Shown here piece by piece: positions 15,379-24,129 of a stretch of DNA of 64,000 nt. The translations under genes and the position numbers were made by a program. This DNA comes from Microbacterium sp. MYb72 (GTDB lineage: Bacteria > Actinomycetota > Actinomycetes > Actinomycetales > Microbacteriaceae). Positions within the stretch are counted from its first letter, which is position 1. Every line of letters starts with the position of its first letter. Under the pieces are notes generated by a model. The model searched no databases and was not told the origin of the DNA. It saw nothing but the letters and a program-made list of their open reading frames with translations. Location: positions 1 to 64,000 of the forward strand of contig NZ_PCOT01000007.1 of the NCBI RefSeq assembly GCF_002979415.1, in the 5' to 3' direction.

Positions 15379-16056
15379 TCAGAGCGAGCCGAGGCCCTTG
15401 CCGATCATGAGCACGCCGATGACGACGAGCAGAACGGTCGTGATCACCGCGTTCTCCCGCGCGAGCCACTCGCGGAGCGCCTCCATGGGCGCGCGGAGGC
15501 GCTCCGCGGCCAGGAGGTAGGCGACGACCGGGATGAGCACCGTGGAGACCGCGCAGAGCACGAATACCGCGGTCGCGATCGCGGCGGATGCCGAGGAGAG
15601 GCCGGCGCCGCCGATGAGCATTCCCGCGCTGGCGGCGATCAGCAGGTTCTTCGGACGGGGGATCGAGAGCAGCAGGCCGAGCCCCAGGGCGCGCGCGAAG
15701 GTGAAGGAATCGATCGCCGACATCCACGTCGGCAGCGCGGGCTCTGCGCCGGGCTCCGGCCGCCTGCGCCACTGCACGACGGCGAGGAGGAGCAGGAGCG
15801 CCGCGAGCACGAACTGGATGATCGCCCGTATCGGGTCCGGTCCATCGGAACCGGTCTTCGGGGGCAGCGCGCCCGCCACCAGCACGAAGACGGTCACGGG
15901 CACCACGATGCCGATGCCCCACCCCAGGAGGAAGCCGATCCCCGCGCGTCGAGCATTCGGCGAGAGCAGCATGAGGATGACGGCGACGATCGTGAGCGGA
16001 CTGATGGCGATGGCGAGAGTGAGGGGCAGTATCTCCCCGATGACGGTGGCGAGCAT
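15379..16056 (-). CDS. GAP/Sap-like membrane protein
   Basis: The 225-residue protein has six predicted transmembrane segments. It opens with EILPLTLAIAISPLTIVAVILML and carries SIPRPKNLLIAASAGMLIG, both typical of the GAP family (Sap, sulfolipid-1-addressing protein). Mycobacterial relatives take part in glycolipid export to the cell surface. Here no glycolipid synthesis genes are adjacent; the gene lies 2 nt after the SulP transporter on the same strand. Start at ATG 16056 follows an AGGACC sequence within the SulP tail. Confidence 0.82.
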   Translation of the reverse strand: MLATVIGEILPLTLAIAISPLTIVAVILMLLSPNARRAGIGFLLGWGIGIVVPVTVFVLVAGALPPKTGSDGPDPIRAIIQFVLAALLLLLAVVQWRRRPEPGAEPALPTWMSAIDSFTFARALGLGLLLSIPRPKNLLIAASAGMLIGGAGLSSASAAIATAVFVLCAVSTVLIPVVAYLLAAERLRAPMEALREWLARENAVITTVLLVVIGVLMIGKGLGSL

Positions 16057-16058
16057 GG

Positions 16059-17735
16059 TCAGGACCTTTCCGTGGTGGTGGGGCCATGGTCGACGCCGGT
16101 CAGCGCGCTCACCGCCGCACGGTTCGTCGAGTAGACGGGGTCGTCGTCGCCGATGATCCCGAAGCGGCTGAGGCGAGGACGTGCGCCGACGCGGGTGCGA
16201 CTGAACGCGAGAACGATCTCCCTGTCCCGCAACCACGTGCGGAGCCCGTCGAAGGCGTGCGCCGCCGTCACGTCGACATCGGTGATGCCCTCCATGTCCA
16301 CGACGAGGCTGTGCACCTGCTCGGAGCCCGCGGCCTCGACGGCTCTCTCGACCGCCTGTGCGAAGACCGTGCCGTTGGCGAAGAACAGGGGAGCGGACAT
16401 CCGCACGACGATCACCCCGTCTGCGGTGAGAACACCGGTCGGCGCCTCGTCGAGCAGGGACGCACCGGGGTCGTCGTTCTCGGCGAGCACATCGATCGCG
16501 GGGTTCGCGGCGCGACGGACGAGGTTCACCAGGGCCAGCACGAAGGCGACCACGATCCCGGCGATGGCACCCACCAGCACGGTGACCAGGAGGCACACGG
16601 CCGCGATCCAGAACTCGAAGCGCGACAGACGCCAGAGCCCGCGGAACTCCGAGACGCCGAGCAGCGGGACCACGGCGACGCCGACGATCGCCCCGATCGC
16701 GGGCGAGGGGATCTCCGCGAGCAGAGCCGTGCCGAAGAGGAGCAGGAGGACGGTGCCGGCGGCCAGGACGAGAGAGGGGAGCTGGGTCCGCGATCCGGCC
16801 TGATCCATCGCCGCCGTCCGGCTCGTGGATGCGCCGACGGAGAAGGAGCCGCTCGCGCCCGCGGCGATGTTCGCCACCCCGAACGCCAGGAGGTCGCGGT
16901 TCGGTCGTGTCGGATAGCGGTGCTGCTCCCCGTAGGAGCGGGAGACGAGCAGCCCCTCCGTCGTCGCCACGGCCGTGAGGGCGAGGGCCGAAGGAACGAG
17001 AGCGATCCACTGATGCCAGTCGAGCACCGGCCAGGTGATCACCGGCGGCCCTGAGGGCACGGCGCCGAGGACCGCGACACCCGCATCACCGGCGTGCGTG
17101 AGAGCGACGACCGCCGTCGCGACCACGAGCACGACCAGCGCCCAGGGGACGATAGGGAGGGTCTTTCGCCCCAGGAGGAGCACGACGACAGCGGTTGCCG
17201 AGATCAGGATCGACCAGACGTTCGCGCCGAGGAGACCGGTGACGAGTGCCACGCACTTCTCCGAGAACTCGGCGCCGGAGTCGATGTGGATGCCGAGCAT
17301 CTTCGCGACCTGGGAGACGAGCACGTCGAGGGCGAGGCCCGCGATGAATCCGACGAGGATGGGCGTGGAGAGGAAGTTCGCGAGAAAGCCCAGCTTGAAC
17401 GCGGACATCGCGAGGAAGAGCACACCGCAGATGATCGCCTGCGCGAGCGCCATCGTCGCATAGCCCTGTGACCCGGCCGCCGCGAGTCCGCCGATGGAGG
17501 ATGCGACCAGCGCCGCCGCCGAGGCATCGGGCGAGGCCACGAGCTGACGCGACGAGGTGACGATCGCCCACACGATCGTCGGAAGCACGAGCGCGTACAG
17601 GCCAGCGACCGGGGGCAGACCGGCGATCTGCGCGTAGCCGATGTTGATCGGGATGGAGATCGCGATCAGGGTGACTCCGGCGAGCAGCTCTCGGCCGAGG
17701 TTCCGGCGACTCAGGCCGGGGAGCAGACGGTTCAT
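16059..17735 (-). CDS. SulP family anion transporter with STAS domain
   Basis: The 558-residue protein has a SulP membrane domain of 10-14 helices (about residues 10-410). It includes IPINIGYAQIAGLPPVAGLYA, the family's entrance motif, followed by a cytoplasmic STAS domain (about 435-550, with LVVDMEGITDVDVTAAHAF). SulP proteins exchange or import sulfate, bicarbonate, chloride or other anions. A carbonic anhydrase or sulfate-assimilation gene that would indicate the anion is absent. The gene starts the leftward pair with the GAP/Sap-like protein, and its promoter region faces a perfect hairpin at 17769-17803. Confidence 0.88.
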   Translation of the reverse strand: MNRLLPGLSRRNLGRELLAGVTLIAISIPINIGYAQIAGLPPVAGLYALVLPTIVWAIVTSSRQLVASPDASAAALVASSIGGLAAAGSQGYATMALAQAIICGVLFLAMSAFKLGFLANFLSTPILVGFIAGLALDVLVSQVAKMLGIHIDSGAEFSEKCVALVTGLLGANVWSILISATAVVVLLLGRKTLPIVPWALVVLVVATAVVALTHAGDAGVAVLGAVPSGPPVITWPVLDWHQWIALVPSALALTAVATTEGLLVSRSYGEQHRYPTRPNRDLLAFGVANIAAGASGSFSVGASTSRTAAMDQAGSRTQLPSLVLAAGTVLLLLFGTALLAEIPSPAIGAIVGVAVVPLLGVSEFRGLWRLSRFEFWIAAVCLLVTVLVGAIAGIVVAFVLALVNLVRRAANPAIDVLAENDDPGASLLDEAPTGVLTADGVIVVRMSAPLFFANGTVFAQAVERAVEAAGSEQVHSLVVDMEGITDVDVTAAHAFDGLRTWLRDREIVLAFSRTRVGARPRLSRFGIIGDDDPVYSTNRAAVSALTGVDHGPTTTERS

Positions 17736-17768
17736 CGCTGCCAGCCTGGCGTGCGGATGGCGGCTGCG

Positions 17769-17803
17769 GCCGGCGTCTCATCCTCAGCGGATGAGACGCC
17801 GGC
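17769..17803. promoter_or_regulatory. perfect 15-bp inverted repeat between divergent genes
   Basis: GCCGGCGTCTCATCC (17769-17783) and its exact complement (17789-17803) flank the 5-nt spacer TCAGC. It lies between the divergent sulP-like gene (start 17735) and the LuxR gene (start 17840). It could be an operator or a barrier between the two transcripts. Confidence 0.75.
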
Positions 17804-17839
17804 CCGCTCCGATATTCCGGACGCCGCTATCGTGGATGC

Positions 17840-19315
17840 ATGATCGAGGCGATTCGCGAGGAACTGGCGCTCGCGGACCCCGAGGCTGCCCGGAGCATCC
17901 TGCGCAAGAACTGGCTGCGGTTGATCATCGAGTCCCACGCCGCAGAGCTCGAGCAGCTCTGCGTGGATCACCAGGACCCGCACGACCCGCACATCCTCCT
18001 CATCAGAGCCTGCTGCCGCGACCTCGCCGGCGACTCGTACGGGGCGGAGTACCTGCGCGGTCAGGGCCTGCGCGTCGCTCAGGACGACTTCGTCGCGTGC
18101 TTCACCGACCTCCTGCTCGCTCCGGACGCCTCAGCCAAGGCCGCCGTCGCCGATCGCGCCCACGTCGCGCTCGCCGAATGCGGTGCGGACGACGACTATC
18201 CGTCGGCGCTGTTCCTGCTCGGGTGGACCGAGGTCAGGCTCCGCAGGGATTTCGCCAGGGCCATCGCGCTCCTGCGCTCCGCCGCCGACGAGGCTCGTCT
18301 GCGGAACCGGCCGGAGACCCATCGGCTCGCCCAGTCCAACCTGGCGTTCGCACTGACTCAGGCCGGGCTGTTCTCGGATGCCGAGAGGGTGCTCGATGCG
18401 CTCCCGCCGTCGGAGCACCCGTCTGACTGGGATCGCTTCGAAGGGGGTCTCCCCGAAACGAATCGCGGATGCATCGCCTACTGGCGGGGCGACTTCGAAC
18501 GGGCGATCGCGCTCTTCGAGTCGGTCATCGTCGAGGAGAGCCCCGGCAACAACTTCGAGGCGCTGGCGCGCCTGTACTACGTGATGAGCCTCGTGGCGAC
18601 GAAGCGCGAGGACCGCTACCACACGGCGACGGGCCTTCTCAGGGGGATCAGCAAGGCCGACAAGCACGGCATCCCCTGGGACACCCTCCGTCGCGTGGTC
18701 TCGGCCTGGCTCGCGCACGCAGAGGGGCAGGACGAACGCGCCCGCGCTCTCTCGGCGCCCGTGCTCACGCGGACCGGCGCCGCCGTCGCCCACGCTCTTC
18801 TCGCCGAGTTGTATCGGGTGATGGGTGAGCCGGTGATGTCGAGCCAGGCCTTCCGGCTCGCCGCTGCCGCGGGGATGCCCCGGTACGCGAGGGTGAGCAC
18901 GCTGGTGACCTCCGCCGCACTGCACTCCGTCGCCGGTCGCGGCTCCCATGCCCACGAGCAGCTCGAGAGAGCACTGGAGACCGCCGCGTCCGAGAACGTC
19001 TTCGCGCCGTTCCTCGCGGACGACCCGGTGATCGCCGACCTTCTCAGCGCCCATGCCCATTGGGGATCGAGCGAGCAGTCTTTCCTGCTCGCCGTGTTCG
19101 AGAGGCGTGGAGCGCACGCGGCAGCGCTCGCCGGGATCCTCACGGACCGCGAGCGGGAGGTGCTGGCGTTCCTGCGCACCACGATGACCGCCGAGGAGAT
19201 CGCCGCGCGCCTCGGAGTCGCCTACCCCACGGTGAAGTCCCACATCCGCGCGATCTACCGGAAGTTCGGGGTCTCCACGCGACGCGCTGCGGTGCTCGTC
19301 TCCGAAGGGCGCTAG
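17840..19315 (+). CDS. LuxR-type transcriptional regulator with TPR-like N-terminal region
   Basis: The 491-residue protein ends in a LuxR/FixJ helix-turn-helix (about residues 430-491) with LTDREREVLAFLR and EEIAARLGVAYPTVKSHIRAIYRKFGVSTR split across the domain. The preceding 400 residues are alpha-helical with TPR-like A/L spacing. This resembles the C-terminal half of MalT/LAL regulators, but no Walker A or B ATPase motif is present. The gene is full length as its start is fixed by a TATCGT box (17828-17833) 6 nt before the ATG. Likely targets are the divergent transporter genes or the downstream surface protein; this is inference. Confidence 0.82.
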   Translation: MIEAIREELALADPEAARSILRKNWLRLIIESHAAELEQLCVDHQDPHDPHILLIRACCRDLAGDSYGAEYLRGQGLRVAQDDFVACFTDLLLAPDASAKAAVADRAHVALAECGADDDYPSALFLLGWTEVRLRRDFARAIALLRSAADEARLRNRPETHRLAQSNLAFALTQAGLFSDAERVLDALPPSEHPSDWDRFEGGLPETNRGCIAYWRGDFERAIALFESVIVEESPGNNFEALARLYYVMSLVATKREDRYHTATGLLRGISKADKHGIPWDTLRRVVSAWLAHAEGQDERARALSAPVLTRTGAAVAHALLAELYRVMGEPVMSSQAFRLAAAAGMPRYARVSTLVTSAALHSVAGRGSHAHEQLERALETAASENVFAPFLADDPVIADLLSAHAHWGSSEQSFLLAVFERRGAHAAALAGILTDREREVLAFLRTTMTAEEIAARLGVAYPTVKSHIRAIYRKFGVSTRRAAVLVSEGR

Positions 19316-19516
19316 CCGCGGTCCGTCCAGGACCCTCCGCGGCGGTTTCAGCGCGCGTCCGTGAAGGGCCGTCCGGCGGGCTTCACCGGCAGAAATGCCT
19401 GATCTGCACCAGATGCTGGTATTCCGCGTAACGGATCGCGCCTTCTGCGGTCTACTTACATATGGGGACCTTCGCGTGGGGACGCGAGGGAGCAACGGTG
19501 ACTGGAGGACAACACC
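19316..19516. other. 201-nt intergenic region upstream of the surface protein gene
   Basis: No gene is visible. GTGAAG (19361-19366) and CTTCAC (19381-19386) can form a weak hairpin that may end the LuxR transcript. An AT-richer stretch around 19452-19463 (TACTTACATATG region) is the likeliest promoter of the next gene. The start codon at 19517 is preceded by CTGGAGGACAACACC. Confidence 0.4.
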
Positions 19517-21013
19517 ATGCTCAGCAACAGAAAGCGCTTCGGCGTGCGCGCCGCGATCGGCGCTCTCATCGCTCTCGGGGCGACGATCGGGCTCGGAATC
19601 GCGCCCGCGTCTGCCGCGGAGTACGACTATCCGGGGGCGATCGACCCTGGGTCGATCACGGTGACCACGGTCGACGGCACCGGCGGGGTCAACGTCGGCG
19701 AGCAGATCAGGATCGACGCGGCCTGGTCGGTGCCCGACGGCGCCGCCGCAGGACAGACGTTCGGGTTCACGCTTCCGGAGGAGTTCGCCGGCTTCAACGG
19801 CACGTTCTCCATTCCGTCGAAGGATGATCCGAGTCAGACCGTCGCGAACTGCACCGTGTCATCCGACGCGGCGCCCGTCGTGACCTGCACGCTGACCGAC
19901 TACGTCACCGGGCGCACCGGCATCGAGGGAACGCTCTGGTTCGTCGCGAAGACCGACAAGGCCACGACCGACACCACGGTCGACTTCGTGGTCGACGGCA
20001 AGATCACACCCGTCGACATTCCCGGAGGCGGCATCATCCCGGGCAAGCCGCTGCCGGGGACTCCGGCGAAGTGGTCGTCGCTGACCGATGACGGGAAGAT
20101 CGCGTGGGTGGTCGCGATTCCCGGTTCCGCCTTCGCTGACGCCGGCAAGATCACCGTCGACGACGAGCTCACCCCGGCGGGTGCTGGTACCGCGGAGCAC
20201 CACAACGTCGACGGCGTGCTCACGGTGTGGGGCACGGACGAGACGAACACCAAGCCCTTCACGGTGCCGGGATGGACGGGGGAGTGGAACGCCACGGGTA
20301 CGGCGTTCCATCTCGAGATCCCGGGTCCCATCGATGCGACCAAGTACTACATGGTCAAGTACACGACGGAGCCGACCAACCCGGTGGAGGGCGCGACCTA
20401 CGCGAACACCGCCACGGTCAACGGCATCACCGTGCACGACAACCAGGTGTGGACGACCGCGGGTGGCGGCGCCGGAACGGGCAAGGAGACCGGCGCCTTC
20501 ACGCTCGTCAAGGCAGTGGCCGGAGACGGCGCCGGAAAGGTGCCCGCAGATGCGGCGTACACGGTGACGTACTCGTACGGCGACCCCGTCGTGACGAAGA
20601 CGATCACGCTCGTTCCGGGCACCCCGGTGCAGAGCATCGCGCTTCCCCTCGGTACGGTCGTGACGCTCGAGGAGGCGGCTCCTCCTGTCGTGGACGGTGT
20701 CGTGTGGAACACGCCCGTGTTCGGCGGCACCGGAGTGCGCGTACTCGACGGTGGGAAGGCGCAGCTCACCATCGGGGAGGGCGCTGTGGCGTCGATCACC
20801 CTGACCAACACGGCGACCGCAACGCCGCCGGTGACTCCGCCCACCCCGGCGACGCCGGAGAAGCCCACGCCGCCGAAGGAGCTGCCGCTGACCGGCTCGC
20901 TCGCATCGACGGGTTCGGACGTGCCGACTCCGCTTCTCCTGGCAGGCGCTGCGGCCCTGCTGCTCGGTCTTGCGATGACGACGGGTGCGACTCTGCGCCG
21001 TCGACGTCGTTGA
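19517..21013 (+). CDS. sortase-anchored surface protein with Ig-like adhesin domains
   Basis: The 498-residue protein has a Sec signal peptide (basic start, hydrophobic core, cleavage near PASAAEY, about residue 34). Two SdrG-like/Ig-like beta domains follow (about 35-320), then a DUF5979-type domain (about 330-430, GAFTLVKAVAGDGAGK). A Pro/Thr-rich stalk and a C-terminal sorting signal end the protein. Two sorting-like motifs lie four residues apart: LPLTG then LASTG, followed by a hydrophobic helix and a RRRRR tail. LASTG fits the LAxTG class of actinobacterial sortase E; LPLTG fits classical LPxTG. No sortase or pilin partner is adjacent. Confidence 0.85.
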   Translation: MLSNRKRFGVRAAIGALIALGATIGLGIAPASAAEYDYPGAIDPGSITVTTVDGTGGVNVGEQIRIDAAWSVPDGAAAGQTFGFTLPEEFAGFNGTFSIPSKDDPSQTVANCTVSSDAAPVVTCTLTDYVTGRTGIEGTLWFVAKTDKATTDTTVDFVVDGKITPVDIPGGGIIPGKPLPGTPAKWSSLTDDGKIAWVVAIPGSAFADAGKITVDDELTPAGAGTAEHHNVDGVLTVWGTDETNTKPFTVPGWTGEWNATGTAFHLEIPGPIDATKYYMVKYTTEPTNPVEGATYANTATVNGITVHDNQVWTTAGGGAGTGKETGAFTLVKAVAGDGAGKVPADAAYTVTYSYGDPVVTKTITLVPGTPVQSIALPLGTVVTLEEAAPPVVDGVVWNTPVFGGTGVRVLDGGKAQLTIGEGAVASITLTNTATATPPVTPPTPATPEKPTPPKELPLTGSLASTGSDVPTPLLLAGAAALLLGLAMTTGATLRRRRR

Positions 21014-21019
21014 GGTGCG

Positions 21020-21061
21020 CGGCCCGTTCCCCATCGCCGAGATCGAGCGGGGAACGGGCCG
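21020..21061 (+). terminator. terminator after the surface protein gene
   Basis: CGGCCCGTTCCCC (21020-21032) and GGGGAACGGGCCG (21049-21061) form a 13-bp perfect stem 6 nt after the stop codon. No T tract follows. It may act in both directions, as the next gene is convergent. Confidence 0.8.
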
Positions 21062-21119
21062 TCGTGCACCTCGTCACGGGATGCCGGTGGCGGTGGTTCC
21101 GACCGCAGCGCCGTTCCGC

Positions 21120-21599
21120 TCAGACGACGGAGATCACCTTTCCACCGGTGAGAGCCTTCAGCGTGTCGAAGGTGAGGGGCATCACAGTGTGCGGGTGGCC
21201 GGCGGCCGCCCAGATCTCGCCGTGATCCTCCAGGTCGGCGTCGATGTAAGTGCGCAGGGGCGCGGGATGTCCGACAGGAGCGACGCCGCCGATGGCCTGC
21301 CCGGTGGACTCCCGGACGACAGAGGCGGGAGCCATCACGACCTCCTGCGCTCCGACGTGCCGAGCGAGGGTTGTCGGGTCGACGCGATGACCACCGCTCG
21401 TCATGACGAGGATCGGCGCACCGTCGGCGAGGAGCACGAGGCTGTTCGCGATCGCGGCGACGTCGCATCCGATCGCCGCCGCGGCTTCTGCGGCCGTGCG
21501 AGCGGAGTCGGGGAGTACACGGATGACGGTGTCGACACCGGCATCCTCGAGGTGACGGAGCACGAGCCTGCTGCGTTCAGGGAGGTCGAGGGCGGTCAT
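21120..21599 (-). CDS. YbaK/EbsC family aminoacyl-tRNA deacylase-like protein
   Basis: The 159-residue protein matches the YbaK/ProX editing domain: residues such as NSLVLLADGAPILVMTSGGHRVD, and QAIGGVAPVGHPAPLRTYIDADL toward the middle. These proteins hydrolyse mischarged aminoacyl-tRNAs (for example Cys-tRNA-Pro or Ala-tRNA-Pro). The ATG at 21599 is 6 nt downstream of a TACGGT box (21606-21611), supporting a leaderless mRNA; a longer frame back to 21851 overlaps the next gene. The exact tRNA substrate cannot be read from sequence. Confidence 0.85.
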   Translation of the reverse strand: MTALDLPERSRLVLRHLEDAGVDTVIRVLPDSARTAAEAAAAIGCDVAAIANSLVLLADGAPILVMTSGGHRVDPTTLARHVGAQEVVMAPASVVRESTGQAIGGVAPVGHPAPLRTYIDADLEDHGEIWAAAGHPHTVMPLTFDTLKALTGGKVISVV

Positions 21600-21648
21600 C
21601 GCCCCACCGTATCGAACGCGGCAGGCTCGTGTGACAGGAGGCGACGTG

Positions 21649-22875
21649 CTACGCGGCGTCCCCGAGGAGGATCGCCTCCGCGTCCTCGGCGGCACCGCCC
21701 TCAGACTCGTCGTCGATGTGCGCGAGAGCCTTTCGACCGAGGAGGATCGTGAGCGCCGCGACGAGCACGGACACGGCGGCGAAGAGGTACGGGACCGTCG
21801 CGTTGAACGTGTGCCATAGTGCTGCCGCGATCGGCGGCGCCATGGCTCCACCGAGGAAACGCACCGCCGAGTACGCCGAGGACGCTACGGAGCGCGGCAG
21901 GTCGGTCGCCTCCATCACGGCCTCGGTGAGCACGGTGTTCATCACGCCGAGCAGCAGTCCGCCCACGATGATGCACACGACCAGGGCGGTGGCGGAGGAT
22001 ACCAGCAGACCCGCCGCGACCAGATCCAGAGCCAGCAGCGGCAGCACAACGAGGATGATGTGCGTGCGCTTCATGCGGCGCATCAGAAGCGGAGCGACCC
22101 AGACGCTCGTGACCGCGAGTGCGACGCCCCACCCGAAGAACGTGAAGCCGATCCCCATGGCGCCGAACCCGAGGGGGAACGGCGAGAACGCCAGGAGCAC
22201 GAAGAAGCCGATGTTGTAGAAGAGGGCCGCGACGGCGAGGACGGCGAGTGCGGGCTGCCGGAGAGCCGTGAAGGGGGCGGAGAAGGGCACGGGTTCGCGC
22301 TTCTCGCTCGGACCGCGCAGCAGCGCGAGGATGGCGACGAAGGCGATGGCCATCAGCACGACGACGCCGAAGAACGGGGCGCGCCAGCTCTGCTCTCCGA
22401 GCAGCCCGCCCAGGAGCGGGCCGATCGCGATGCCGAGTCCGAGGGCGGCCTCGTACAGCACGATCGCCGCTCCACTGCCTCCGGAGGCGGCGCCGACGAT
22501 CGTCGCGAGCGCGGTCGAGATGAAGAGGGCGTTGCCGAGGCCCCAGCCGGCGCGGAAGCCGATCACAGCATCGACACTGCCGCTGAGGGCGCACAGGAGC
22601 GCGAACACCACGATGAGCGCGAGGCCGATCAGGAGCGTCTTCTTCGCGCCGATGCGGCTCGAGATCCAGCTCGTGACCAGCATCGCGATGCCCGTGACCG
22701 CGAGGTAGCTCGTGAAGAGCAGCTCGGTCTGCACCGGGGTCGCCTCGAGCGATTCGGCGATGGCGGGGAGGATCGGGTCGACGAGGCCGATGCCCATGAA
22801 GGCAACGACACACGCGAAGGCGACGGCCCAGACCTGTGCGGGCTGCTTCCACACGGATGGTGCGGCGGTGTTCAA
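21649..22875 (-). CDS. MFS drug-efflux-type transporter
   Basis: The 408-residue protein has 12 predicted transmembrane segments. It opens with VWAVAFACVVAFMGIGLVDPILPAIAESL, split around the DHA1-type first helix and the conserved DPILP motif, and has SSRIGAKKTLLIG as motif A in loop 2-3. The start is TTG at 22875, overlapping the stop of the MarR gene (TTGA) and preceded by GGAG at a proper distance; no ATG or GTG fits upstream. It forms an operon with the MarR regulator, typical of a substrate-induced efflux pump. Confidence 0.88.
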   Translation of the reverse strand: MNTAAPSVWKQPAQVWAVAFACVVAFMGIGLVDPILPAIAESLEATPVQTELLFTSYLAVTGIAMLVTSWISSRIGAKKTLLIGLALIVVFALLCALSGSVDAVIGFRAGWGLGNALFISTALATIVGAASGGSGAAIVLYEAALGLGIAIGPLLGGLLGEQSWRAPFFGVVVLMAIAFVAILALLRGPSEKREPVPFSAPFTALRQPALAVLAVAALFYNIGFFVLLAFSPFPLGFGAMGIGFTFFGWGVALAVTSVWVAPLLMRRMKRTHIILVVLPLLALDLVAAGLLVSSATALVVCIIVGGLLLGVMNTVLTEAVMEATDLPRSVASSAYSAVRFLGGAMAPPIAAALWHTFNATVPYLFAAVSVLVAALTILLGRKALAHIDDESEGGAAEDAEAILLGDAA

Positions 22876-23309
22876 CGTAGTGCTCCTGTCGGTTCGGTGG
22901 TGGTGTGCGCGGCGAGGATCTCCGCGGCGCGGGTCAGGGCGGCCCAGTCCTCGTCGACGAGATCGGCGAAGCGAGGGGCGAGCGTGTCGCGGAACTCCTC
23001 GCGCCAGGCGCTCAGCTCCTGGGAGCCCCGAGGGGTGATGTCGACGACGATCGCTCGGGAATCCTCCGGATCGGGGGAGCGGAGCACGAGTCCTTCTCGC
23101 TCCAAGCCTCCGATGAGGCGGGTCATCCCCGGCTGCGTGGTGCGTGACGCCGCCGCGAGCTCCCCGACCCGGCGAGAGCCGTTCTGATCGAGGAGGCTGA
23201 GCACGCGCCACTGCGCCGCCGGGGCGTCGTTTCCGGCATCCTGTGCGGCGATTCTGCCCAGGGCGTACCCGGAGAGGACGAGGGAGGGGATGACATCCAC
23301 GCGTTGCAT
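22872..23309 (-). CDS. MarR family transcriptional regulator
   Basis: The 145-residue protein has a winged helix-turn-helix (about 35-100, with VGELAAASRTTQPGMTRLIGGLEREGLV truncated here to ASRTTQPGMTRLIGGLE) and the DPEDSRAIVVDITPRG wing. MarR proteins are dimeric repressors released by phenolic or lipophilic compounds. It precedes the efflux gene with a 4-nt overlap, so it most likely represses its own operon. The palindrome at 23307-23336 overlaps its -10 box and start codon. Confidence 0.9.
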   Translation of the reverse strand: MQRVDVIPSLVLSGYALGRIAAQDAGNDAPAAQWRVLSLLDQNGSRRVGELAAASRTTQPGMTRLIGGLEREGLVLRSPDPEDSRAIVVDITPRGSQELSAWREEFRDTLAPRFADLVDEDWAALTRAAEILAAHTTTEPTGALR

Positions 23310-23346
23310 ACCAATGAGTATATACCCGATGGTATGTAAATGTCAG
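23307..23346 (-). promoter_or_regulatory. leaderless promoter and MarR operator
   Basis: Read on the minus strand, CTGACA (23346-23341) and TATACT (23322-23317) are separated by 18 nt, and TATACT ends 7 nt before the ATG. The inverted repeat CATACCA (23307-23313) / TGGTATG (23330-23336) covers the -10 box and the start codon. The -35 box overlaps the stop codon of the neighbouring IclR gene. Confidence 0.75.
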
Positions 23347-24128
23347 CGGCGACCGTTCGCGATGCGCGCGGAGAGCTGATGGGCGTGCGCCAGCAGCGTG
23401 CGTCCGAGGTCTGCGAGGCGCTCAGGACCGAAGCGGAACTCGACCCCCGTGAGGCTCAGCGCCCATTCCGGCCGTCCGCTGCGGTCGAAGACCGCGGCGC
23501 CGAGCCCCCAGCTGCCCTCCACGATGAGACCGGGGTTCACCGCGTAGCCGCGCTCCTTCGTGTCGGCGAGCCGTGCCCGCAGCGGGTCGGGAGCGTGCTG
23601 CCGCCCCCACTCCTGTGCGAGCTCGGGATGCCGGTCGAGATAGGCATCCACATCGTGGTCAGGAAGGAAGGCCAGGATGGCCAGCCCTGCGCTCGCGACG
23701 CCGAGCGGGAATCTGACCCCTTCGCTGAGCACGAAGGAGCGGATCGGGAACGACCCCTCCTCTCTCAGCAGGCACACGGTCTCGTCGGCCCTGCGCACGG
23801 AGAAGAACGCGCTCTCCTCCGTCTTCACGGCCAAGGATCGGACGATGTCTCGGGCGAGCGCGGTCACGTCGTAGCGCGCGGCTGCCACGGTTCCCATGAG
23901 GAAGAGCTCGGGCCCAGGCATCCATCTCGTGCTCTCACCGTCGCGATCGACGAGTCCTTCGGCTTTGAGTGCGCTGAGCAGCCGGTGGGTCGTGGAGCGC
24001 GACAGATCCGCGCTCCGGGCGAGATCCTGCAGGGTCGCGCCGTCGGACCCGCCCGCTGTCACCAGGCGCAGCAGGCGGGCCGCGCGGGCGATCGCCTGCG
24101 CGCCCGGAACGCTGCGGGAGGATTCCAT
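23343..24128 (-). CDS. IclR family transcriptional regulator of the CoA-transferase/thiolase operon
   Basis: The 261-residue protein has the IclR winged HTH (about 12-70, with LQDLARSADLSRSTTHRLL) and effector domain (RFPLGVASAGLAILAF, NPGLIVEGSWGLGAAVFD). It is divergent from a CoA-transferase/thiolase operon and is probably its regulator, as PcaR-type IclR proteins do for 3-oxoadipate genes. I use ATG 24128, supported by a TAGCGT box (24136-24141) 7 nt upstream with TTGCGA 18 nt before it. A longer frame back to 24230 would leave almost no space for the divergent promoter. Confidence 0.85.
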   Translation of the reverse strand: MESSRSVPGAQAIARAARLLRLVTAGGSDGATLQDLARSADLSRSTTHRLLSALKAEGLVDRDGESTRWMPGPELFLMGTVAAARYDVTALARDIVRSLAVKTEESAFFSVRRADETVCLLREEGSFPIRSFVLSEGVRFPLGVASAGLAILAFLPDHDVDAYLDRHPELAQEWGRQHAPDPLRARLADTKERGYAVNPGLIVEGSWGLGAAVFDRSGRPEWALSLTGVEFRFGPERLADLGRTLLAHAHQLSARIANGRR

Positions 24129-24129
24129 A

